A DNA stretch of 64,000 nt from NCBI GenBank assembly GCA_032622095.1, contig CP136067.1, forward strand, positions 81,992,705 through 82,056,704. Direction: 5' to 3'. Below the pieces are notes generated by a model. That model was not told the origin of the DNA. It ran no database searches and saw only the letters and a list, made by a program, of their open reading frames with translations. Below, one piece after another: positions 26,101 through 38,100 of this stretch. Made by a program: the position numbers and the translations under genes. Numbering within the stretch: position 1 is the first letter of the stretch; every line of letters starts with the position of its first letter. This DNA is from Siphonodentalium dalli (lineage: Eukaryota > Mollusca > Scaphopoda > Gadilida > Siphonodentaliidae).

Positions 26101-29100
26101 GACGTAATCCGAGCGAAGGGTGCTGGAAGTGGCCATTAAGACAACATGTTCGATCACAAAGGGGCTGTACATTAAATTCAAACATTTATGGGACCACAAT
26201 TCACCGTCTCCTAGTATACATGTACTCACAGAATATATGCAACAAATTAATGAATTTTAACTATGTAAACAACATGATACAACTGTACTTGAAATGAAAA
26301 TGAGTTCATGGAGCACATTATTATGTACTTTGCACTGATTCATGGCTCAATTCATTCATTTGTTGCATATATTTTGTTGAGTATAATATTAGATGCCCCC
26401 ACAAATGACATAATTTAGTGTACAGTCCCTCTTTAAGGATGTATTTCGCAACTTAAAATCATTGTTACATGTATGTAACATTCACTGTCATTACAGTGGG
26501 TTAACCGACCAATGTCCTAATAGTCCAACATGCACGATACCAATATTTAATCAAATAATCAAAACATTACGATAAACATTGGAAAAGGTCAACGCATAGA
26601 GAAATATTCTGAAAATAAAATATTTGAACTTAATACTTAATACTTCATCAACTATGACAATTCACTGCACCAGTTTGTTTACATCACAAAGTCTTCAACA
26701 TGTAAAATTTCGCTCTTGGTGAGCTATCAATAATTAATTAAGAACAAAGTTTTTCTATTTCTCCATGATCTTTCTGGTGGTAATTTTTCACAGAATATTT
26801 TAACTTTGCAAAATCATCTGCTGTGAGTGTTTTGGTCCCTTTAACAGTTTATCTAAAATAATTGGACATGTACATGGGTATACATGTGCGAAAACGCATA
26901 CAATAGCCCAGCCTGACACATATTCATAGCTATGGCTTGTGAGACATGTACATGTATATTTAATCTGTAGCTGCATGACTAATTAATACATGCAAAACTA
27001 TCGTATTTTCGTATATTTGTTCATATATGGCATTGTACACGTGTATATAGTCTCGATTATGTTTATGTTATTGTTATACAATTGTTTGTGTACATACCTC
27101 TATTTAAGAACATGTGAATAAAATAGTGTCGAACTGACTTGATGTTTATTCTATGACTCACTTCCCTTACGCCACAGAAGTCGGGGAAATAAAGTTGTTT
27201 TTACAATGTAATATAATAAAAAATAAAACAATTCCCCCGGCCCCATGTATTTTATATATGAATAAAGAAAGTAATTCAATGGTAACCGATCTGCTTTTAA
27301 AAAGCCGACGACTGAGCTGTTTCTAGTATTCAATAAATGTATTCATTTTTAGCTCAACTTACTTTGTAAGTTTGAGCTATTGCCATGGTTTGGCGTGCGT
27401 GTATGCGTGTGTCCGTGTGTGCATGTGTCCGTCAACAATTTCCTTTGGCGCGGGCTACAGGTCATACCTTTGATCTGATCTTTATAAGATTTGTCATGAA
27501 TGTTGACATTGACATGTAGATGGGAACGAGTCATTTTGGTGTCATTCGGCCAAAAAACATGACCGCTGGCAGCCATCTTGGATTCTACTCTTTGCATGAC
27601 TAAATCCTTTGGCGCGGGCTACAGGTCGTAGCTTTGGTCGGAACTTCATGAAATTTGTCATGGATGTTAATATTGACATGTAGATGGGAACGAGTGATTT
27701 TGGAGTCGTTTGGCCAAAAAACATGGCGCCAGCAGCCATCTTGGATTTTACTCTTTGCATGACTAAATCCTTTGGCGCGGGCTACAGGTCGTAGCTTTGG
27801 TCGGAACTTCATGAAATTTGTCATGGATGTTAACAATGACATGTAGATGGGAACGAGTCATTTTGGGGTCTTTCGGCCAAAAAACATGGCCGCTGGCAGC
27901 CATGTTGGATTTCAAAATAAAATTCAATCCATTGGCGCAGGCTACAGGTCGTACTTTTTGTCTGATCATCATGAAATATGTCATAGATGTTAATATTGAT
28001 ATGTAGATGGGAACGAGTGATTTTGGGGGTTGTTCGACCAAAAAACATGGCCACCAGCAGCCACCTGGATTTTACTTTTTGCATGACTAATCCTTTGGCA
28101 CGGGCTACAGGTCGTAGCTTTGGTTGGAACTTCATAAAATTTGTCATGGATGTTAACGATGACATGTAGATGGGAAACAAATCATTTTGGGGTCATTTGG
28201 CCGAAAAACATGGCCGCTGGCGGCCATCTTCGATTTCAAAATTCAATCCAATGGCGCGGGCTACAGGTCGTACTGTTCGTCTGATCATCATGAAATATGT
28301 CATAGATGTTAGTATTGACATTTAGATGGGAACGAGTGATTTTGGGGTCGTTCGGCCAAAATACATGTCCGCCAGCAGCCATCTTGGATTTAACTCTTTG
28401 CATGACTAAATCCTTTGGCACGGGCTACAGGTCGTAGCTTTGGTCGGAACTTCATGAAATTTGTCATCTATGTGAACAATGACATGTAGATCGGAATGAG
28501 TCATTTTGGGGTCGTTCGGCTGAAAAACATGGCCGCCAGCAGCCATTTTGGATTTTACTCTTTGCATGACTAAATCCTTTGGCGCGGGCTAAGGTCATAG
28601 CTTTGGTCAGATCTTCATGAAATTTGTCATGGATGTTAACAATGACACGTAGATGGGAACGAGTCCTTTTGTGGTCAATTGGCCAAAAAAAATGGCCACC
28701 AGCAGCCATCTTGTATTTTACTCTTTGCATCACTAAATCCTTTGGCGCAGGTTAGACATTTCAATTAGCACCTTTCCTATTCCTCCATTTACTGTCAACC
28801 ATTAAATTATTCCCCTACCTAAGTTGAGCTACAGTGTCATTGACACTTTCATTATTATTATTATTATTATGCGCCCTACTTATACTAAAATTCGATAAAT
28901 TATCTCTTAATTCAATAACGTTTACTCTACTTAATAAAAGAACGCCTGTATCAATTTTTACAAACAGGAAATGACCTGGGCCTAAAGTTGAAATTGATAC
29001 CCCGTGACTCAAACAGAATTCTCGATTGAACACACTGTGCTGTAATAACTTCGTCGGTTTTGGTTGGCTAGTGGGCAGCGTGCATCACAATTACCACTCG

Positions 29101-32100
29101 ATGAGGTTGTGTTATTTCCATGATGATTAAATAATGAAATCGTATTCAAACGGCTTCGAAGAGTTCTTCATGTACGTTTCAGTAATTGTCCGCTATTGTA
29201 TATAAAGACAATCATATGATAAATATTAACTTTCTTTTTACAGTCGTATACTACATGTAGTATATAAGTTTAATAATTCAGTTAAATTCTGTTTTTCTAC
29301 CAGAATTAAATCACTATAATTCAATTATTTTTTTGTCTTCATCAAATATTTGAAAACATATATACATTTGAAGATCCAAGCGCGGTCCCACGCAATCGAT
29401 AACAAATTACACAAAATTGTATTTTTTCTAGCATCTCGGGTTGAAATAAATCTACACGTAAATATACATGTAGTCACCATCACAGAAATCGCGAAAACAC
29501 ACAAAAATGTCCACCGTTTTACCATCGATCTATATTTACATACAATTATGGTTTTACATTGAAAACTAGTACAAACTATCATAATTTAAACGCTCTTTAT
29601 TACATACCACGTTTCGGTGGAAATATGGACGGTTTTTATAAGAAGCGATAATTTGAATTTTTTGCAAGACTGACAACAAAGTGAAAGCCGATATCTGGTC
29701 ATAAAAACCTCATATGTCAATTATAGAAACCTTTACATATAGTTCATGGTATGATACATGTACGATAGGATGTGGAAAAACGGCACACATTCTGCAACAT
29801 AACCACCGCAAGATAAACGTGCAATGATATCTTATGCACACAGGGGTACTGGGACATATTTTTTTTTCATTTTATTATGACATTAATTAAAAATTAATAT
29901 AATAAAATAAAAAGTTCCCAGCCCCCTGTGCATTTTATCTTTTGCACATTTATTTACATTATTCTCCGAAATTCGTTATCATTTCTCCTGACAAGTACAT
30001 CATGAAATCTCAGCAATTCAAATCATAAGTCTACACATAATGGCTTACCCATTTGATTTCAAACGTCGATGCCGGACAAAATATATACGGTATTTCAATG
30101 TCCCGCTAAAAAAAAACACAAACACACCACCACTACCAGATCACTTTTCTGTAACTCCACCCACATTTGAAAATTGATCTTCTAATTGGTCAGATTCACA
30201 CCCTGAACGGAGACTGACATACTGCTGCGGAGAAACGACAAACATCATGCTTACACTGCACGTTTTAAATATATTATAGTTGACGAAGTTAACCGACTAT
30301 GAAACCAGAATGATAGTTAATAGTGGTTTATTTACTGTTGATAAGCCTATTAGATATATTCTTTGTTCCGTTTGCAACGACATGTACATACATGTACATG
30401 TATGTTTACTCTCCAGCAGCCAGCATTTCTATAGCGGATATATACAGTATGGCAATACTTTTGTGCGTATTGTTTTACTCCATATACATTGGGAAACACG
30501 ACCGCTCCATGCGATACACTATTACAATGACATAGAACCTGTATACAATGTATACATGTATGACAAACAAAGTCTAATACGAGTCAAAAGCTGCAAATAA
30601 ACTGCCTTTTTTGGAACGAATTCGTAGATATGTGATTTTCGGGTGAGTGGTGAAAATTACACTAAATTAATCATACATGTAGGTCATCGTAAATAAATCC
30701 AAAAAATTGAACTGTATAAAATCAAATAACGTGACTCATCGTGACTCGGTCTGCGTTACACTTCATATATAGTGCTCAGTGATGGCCAGAGCTCATCAAT
30801 CTAAACTTGATATTTTTCAGGGTCGACCCGGTTGGCACATAGAGTGCTCAGTGATGGCTAGTGCTATCCTTGGAGAATCCATGGATATTCATTCTGGTGG
30901 ATTCGATTTGAAATTTCCACATCATGACAATGAAATTGCTCAAGCTGAGGTTTTGTATATATTTTACCATTATTTTTGTTCATACATGTGCATTTGGATA
31001 TATCATTATCCATCTGTTTTAGTTCGTAATTAAAATTGTCATTGTTTCCCTTTTACCTCAGAAACCCACTATTGCCTTTAATAACCCTTTCTATACTAAA
31101 TACTCATTGATGAGTTGTTCCCTCAGGAAATGTTTAGATAATAAGTTACCTGTTTGTTATACCCCCCCCGCAACAAAGTTGTGGGGGTATACTGGAATCA
31201 GCTTGTCCGGAGTTTTTCTCAGTCGTTTTTTGGATCATTTTCCGTGAAACTTGGCACAGACATCAACCACCATGGGAATCTGTGCACCTGCGATTATGAT
31301 ATCTGTCGCACTTTTTATGGTGGAGTTATCACACTTTTTCGACTTAGAAAATTTTTGTGTACATGTATAATTTTGTCCGAACTTTTATTCCTACATTTTT
31401 AGGGAACCTGTGCACCTGCGATTATGACGTCTGTCGGACTTTTTTTTTTTTAGTTATCCCCCCTTTTTCGACTTAGAAAAAAATGTATACTTCTGTCCGA
31501 GCTTTTATTCCTACATTTTTCGGTCAATTTTAAAAAAACGTGGCACAGATATTTAGTACCATGGGAACTTGTGCACCTGCGATTATGACGTCTGTCCGAC
31601 ATTTTTTGGTGGGGTTATCCCCCTTTTTCGACTTAGAAACTTTTTTTGCAACATGCATAATTTTGTCCGAGCTTTTATTCCTACATTTTTCCATCTTGGC
31701 ACTGATATTTAGTACCATGGGAACCTGTGCACCTGCGATTATGACGTCTGTCCGACATTTTTTGTGTGGAGTTATTCCCCTTTTTCGACTTAGATATTTG
31801 TTCGCAACATACATAATTTTGTCCAAGCTTTTATTCCTACATTTTTCGGTCAATAGGTTTAAGATTAGGGTTATGGTTGTACACCTGCAATGGGAACTGT
31901 TATTTTATTATTTTAACTAAATGTTTACTGACATGTGAAACATCTTAGTATTTTAAAAACAGGGGGGTATCCGTAGTCCCATTGGGACAGTCACACCTCT
32001 TGTTCGACTTAGAAATTTGTTTGCAACGTGCATAATTTTGTCCGAGCTTTTATTCCTACATTTTTTGTTCAATGTTTTTGAATCTTGGCACTGATGTTTA

Positions 32101-35100
32101 GTACCATGGGAACCTGTGCACCTGCGATTATGGCATCTGTCCGACTTTTTTTTGTGGAGTTATTGCCCTTTTTCGACTTAACATTTTCGCAACATGCATA
32201 ATTTTGTCCGAGCTTTTATTCCTACATTTTTCGGTCAAGAGGTATAGGATTAGGGTTAGGGGTTAGGGTTGTGCACCTGCAATGGGAATCTGTTATTTTA
32301 TTATTCTAACTAAATGTTTACTGACATGTGAAACATCTTAGTATTTTAACACCGGGGGGGGGGGGGGGGGGGGGGGGGTGTATCCTTAGTCCCATTGGGA
32401 CAGTCACACCTCTAGTTGAACTTATTATCTAAGCAATTCTCACCAAGCATGAATAAGACCCCTTCTGCAGTTGTACTGCCAATTCTTGTGTCTGTTGTCT
32501 GCTCATATTTCCTGAACATCCCTCCACATGAAAAATAGACCATTCAAATGCATACTTTTATAACTAAATGGAAGAATCCATTTAGTAAAGAAAGGTTTAA
32601 AATAATTTATGGTCTTGGTTGTTTTATTTTTATTTTATTTCAGTCCGGGATATTCAATCCATGATACATCTTCAAATTTAATGGTAAATCCTGATTAATG
32701 TTACCAATAATGGAAGTTGCACATACATTCAAATTTAATATTCCTAAATTACATAATATTAAATAAGTACACAGAATAATATTTAATGTCCTCGTTTTTT
32801 TCAGGCAAGATTTGGTAATGATAACTGGGTGAGGTACTTCATACATTCAGGCCATCTAACAATCAATGGCTGCAAAATGTCGAAATCGCTGAAAAACTTC
32901 ATCTCAATACAGGATGCCTTGAAGAAATATACGTCCCGACAAATTAGGCTAATGTTTCTGTTACATTCGTGGAAGGACACGTTAGATTTCAGCACAACGA
33001 CAATGGATATAGCCCTGCAGTATGAGAAATTTGTCAGCGTGAGTGTTTTGATGGGTAACGAACTTCCATACACCCATTATTATGAGCCCTTCGACACAGC
33101 ATGCAATGCACATGGTTCACCATTGCCACAGAATGACCTGACTATTGTTATTTACTGGTGCGAATTGAGTAGTTTTCATGTCACTGAATGGGTTATTTCA
33201 TCTTATGCAATTACATTTATACAACAATAGTTAATGCCATTGAGCTAAACGAACATGGTCAGGTGAGGTATTTCTATTAGAGAAATATTTATAATCATTC
33301 GAGAACTCCAGATATTTTAATTCAGATATCTGTCAATTTGCGACAGAATTCTGATGCTCTTTAGTTGCCAAAAACGATTAAGATCCTTTCAAACCTGCGC
33401 ATGTCACACACTATTTGGATATAGCTTTAACCATTCATGACTGGTGCTGCACTGGTGTATCATTAAACATCCTGTGCCAGTGGAAGGGTTAAGATCCCTT
33501 CAAAGCTATTTAAGTATAGCTTTAATATGCCTATTGATGCTCTGTAGTTGGAATTTTTTTTAATATCACTTTAAAACTGCTGCCTGTGCATGCAACACAC
33601 TATTTGATTATACCTTTAATGTGCCTTTGGTCAGTGTTTTTTCATAAAAGATACATGAATCAATTAGTTAACACTAAAATGTTTTTTACATTCAGGTAGC
33701 TTGTATGTACTTGTCTGTAGAGATACCCTCTTTCTCATGACTAACGCCTGTGAAAATGCATAAATTACATTTGGTATAATGCCTACTTGATGCTTGTCTC
33801 CCTTGTTCATCACATATTTTCAGTAATAATATCAATACAGTTTGGCAATAGTAGCTTGGAAGTTCATTGCTGTTAGAATGAAAGAAATTAAAATATGTTG
33901 TCCCCACATACGGTTGTAACTAGACATCTAATTGGCTACAACGCCATGATCAAATCACCATGTCACCCTTGAAAGTGGGGTTTTGCACAACACATGGAGG
34001 TATATGAGCATGATTGTGAAACATCGGGAGTATCTGAATGAGCCTTGAACTGGTCGTTTCCACCAATCACAGACGCAGAGTTTGATATCACCTGATGCCG
34101 GATCTTTAGGTCGGCTACTGAATTCTTATTGGTGTGAATTTAATGTGAGAACGTATGCAAACCACACTTAATTTGAGGCTGTTGGGCTATTATTGTAGGG
34201 ACAAAATCGTTTAACTCCAGCAACATCATAGGGGTACATGGAGATTTGATACCTGGATGTCTCTTTTTGGAATCCCTCGGCTCCACATTGGTATTAATCT
34301 CCATATACCCCGGATGCAGTCTCTGAAAATCTGACGGAAATCCTAACAGATTTTCATCTCTAGATTTGTGGTTCACTTTGTTTTCTGTATTGATGGGATT
34401 CCCTCCTTCCATGCGTGAGTTCATTGGTTAGTGGCGTAATTTGTATAAAAAGCTTACACACTGCTTCGTGGTTTGTTATACTTAAATTTTGAGATCGGAG
34501 GTCAGTGACATTTTGACAATTTTCCCCACAATAGCGAAACACAACAAATGTTATAATACAGAAAACAGGAGACAAATTTTATAATGCATTACACTCATCA
34601 CAATCTAGTAGATTTAATTTTCTAGTTTTTATCAGTCAGCGATATTTATTACTGATTATTCTTTCGCATCTTGATGTTTTTATAATTACTACTATATACT
34701 ACGATTCTCACAAACGTTGACTACGCCAGACATGCACTCCATATTTGGAAACGTTTTATCCGTCATCTTGAAAATGAAATGTGGAGAAATCTTGAGATGT
34801 AGATCTGTTAGGAATTCCATCGGCTTTTCAAAGAGACTACACCCATTTTGCAAGAGATATTTTGTAAACTCTGACAGATGTGTTTAATTCTTCAGGAATT
34901 CTTTATGACTGTAAAAGATGTTCTTAGAAGTTTTCCAAGCTCAGGCGTTGAAGCCTTTGACAAATGGAATGATGAAGATATTCTTCTGAATAAAAGGTAC
35001 TGTATAGCTCATGTTAATTATCATGTTATGTGTCCTTGTATATTATATGGTAAAGAATGATGACAATCTGCATGTTGCAACAATATAGGTAATTTGGTAT

Positions 35101-38100
35101 GTCTTTTCCCGTAGCTTATTATTTTTATCAATTTGATTGCTGTTGTACACAACGAAGCTCTGATGTAGAACCAATGTGTCCTGGTTTGATTTGTAACTTA
35201 ACATTGTGAATGATAATGTAAAAAATATCCAAACACTATGTGTGGCTTACGCTTTCATTACTAAATGGATAACAACAGTTATAAAATTATACGTTGGAAT
35301 GGTCTGTTATTCACCTGGAGGTGTGTTCAAGAACAATTAGCAGACCAGAGTTAATACAAGTATAGAAGGAATCCTATTCATTGGTGGGAAATGTTCAGAT
35401 AATAAATACAATAACAGCCAACGTTTTATCTGAACATTTCCTGAGGGAACTACTTGTTATTGGGTATTTAGTGAAGAGCTGGTTAATCTCATTCCTTAAT
35501 ATTTTCAGATTAACAGAAACAAAAGACAATGTACATATAGCACTCTGTGGTAAGTTGATGTTTTGTAACCCAATTAACCCTTTGATGTCTCATTAGGCCA
35601 CACAATCTCAATATCCCATTTCTCAGATCTGCGCGCATGTCCCAATCCTGCGCATGCAACCTTCTTAGCTCAATTTGACAAAAGTCATATTAGTCAATTT
35701 CCTTTGGCATACCCTAGAGTCCACATCAGATCGTTGCCAAATTTTATATGAATCTCCGGGTGACTTACTATGAGATCTATCAAATTTATCCGAATTTCAT
35801 TGATAAACATGGCTGCCAGCAGCCATCTTGGATTTTACTCATTGCATGACCAAATCCTTACAGGCCACATCCCTGATCCGATCATTACCAAATTACATAT
35901 GGATATTCAGTGTGACCTACAGATGGGAGCTTACCATTTTTTCCTAATTTTGTTAAAAAATATTGCTGCCAACGGCTATCTTGGATTTCACGTTTAATTC
36001 CATCAGCACAACCTGCCGCCCAAAATTATAGGCAAAATGTTTTGAAATTTTACAACCATGTTTGGGATCATCTCTAAATGGGAGCTATCGAATTTGAATG
36101 ATACTGAATTAAAAACATGGATGGCGGCTGCTGGCAGCCATCTTGGATTTTACTCTTTGTAATGCCCAACATCCAACATTTTTTATCCAATTGATCCCAA
36201 ACTTCATATGCGCTGTTCAGGTTGTCCTCCAGTATTAAACATTTAAACTTTCCTCATTCCTTGTTGCACCATTAACTGTAATGTTTGACATTATCCCCTC
36301 TCTAGAATTATAATTGGTAGAAATAATTGCAGTAAAATTTTATAAAACTTACTACGACCTGAGATCGAACACATCATTTTCCAGGTTCAAATTTCCAATT
36401 CTTTTATGACTGTCCTGAATTGCATCTGCAAATGATACTTTATTGCCAAATTATGGAGTTAATTTTTTATGAACTAAATCATATGGAATCTATCAATTAA
36501 CTTTTATAGACATTACATTTGGGTAATAATGACCATGGGCAATTAAACCAAGAGCTGGCCGATCCAAGGGTTGAATGCTTCATTGGCGTGCGCCCCAGAT
36601 AAAAAATAATTGCAAACCGCATACTCACATGCTTTCAAAATTGTTAGGCCTGAGAAACAGTGTGAGAAATGGGAAATTGACTTTTCATGGCTTTGCATAC
36701 AGACGATTAGTTCACTTGGGGGAAATGTTCAGAATATAAGGTCAACAACTGTCGTTTTGTTTTTATTTTATTATCGTAGCAAATCCTTCAGCTGAAAATG
36801 GAAATCCGCAGCAGAATTATGTGTAATTTTTCAGGATTTAGTTGGAAATATGGCTTGTTGCCATTCAACGGAAGCTCTCACTGAGAGCTTTCTGATGAAT
36901 GGCAACAAGCTATATTTCCGACTAAATCTGAGAAATTACCCATAATTCTGCTGTGGTTAAGGAGTTGATTATTCAGGTCATTACTGTATTATCTGACTGT
37001 TACCTTATAATTTCAGATAATATTGACACACGATCGGCACTGGAACACATACGGAATCTCATCACATCTGGAAACTCATACATTGCCAAAAGCCGAACTG
37101 ACAGGCAGAAGGTCAACAGGACACTGTTACTAAATATAGCTTTATTTGTCTCAAAACTATTTAAGGTATGTATCAAGGTAATACTGTCCTTGGTTGCCAT
37201 CTTGGTTTGAGCTGGCAGTTTTGTTTTCAATTTTGAAGAGCGCTATAACATCAAAGATCAACAGAACTGATGACACTGCTATTATTACAACTAGGATAGA
37301 CTACTGTGAACGTTCAAGATTCGAATAGATGTGAAATCTCGCAAAAGGCTTGATTCTGTTCAAAATGATTGCGATGATTCAATAAATTTTCGAACCCTCC
37401 CACACCACTCATGTGTCTTTTTTAATATATAAATGAAATTACCTTGAAACTTTGATCTCATAACTGACGGGAGATATCCCCATTTGTATCAATCATTAGG
37501 GCAAACTGCAAGGAAGAGTTCAGTCCCCTGTTAGGTCAGACCATAGATGAAGAAAGCATATATTTAGTCTATGAACCAGCATAGCAAGGGGACTGAACAT
37601 TGTCATGCAGCTTGTCATTAGGGTAAACACCATGTTGGACTTCCAGTGCACTGAGCGGATTTATATTTTCCACAGTTGAGTCAGCACCCGATTATTTACA
37701 GAGATTTCAAACATTTCTTATACCCCCCCCCCCCCACAAAGTGAATATTGTATATACTGGTTTACATGCATCAGGTCCTCCATCCTTCTGGGCACCATCT
37801 GTCTCTCTGTAAAAAATCTCAGCCAACAGTTTGTCATATTTCAATGACATTTGGTGAGTAGGAGGGTTCTAAAACAGCGAAGTGTCCATCCGAGCAGATA
37901 TCTCCACCACCAGTTGCCATATCTCAGTGAAATTTTGTATGGATAATCACTACTATGAGGACATTCATTCATTCATTCAATTTGTTAGTTAATTACTTAA
38001 ATAACTACGGTGAGTAGCTAAATAGCTATTAATGAATCCTTTAGTTTGGAAATGCAGCTTCATTTTTCAATAAAAAAAATTTTGACACTATATTCATGAC

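Noticed and set aside
27542-28733. Minus-strand frames of 70-116 codons over the 8-unit array
   Set aside because: Same repeat artefact as above; translated text repeats [12 protein letters not shown]-like words from the unit.
31530-31920. Opposed frames of 107 and 126 codons
   Set aside because: They cover tandem units of the 31.16-kb element and contain its internal repeats on both strands, so they are not a gene.
34140-34575. Two overlapping minus-strand frames (94 and 71 codons)
   Set aside because: Text looks moderately protein-like, but no motif, splice pattern or second copy supports a gene; left as unassigned intron.
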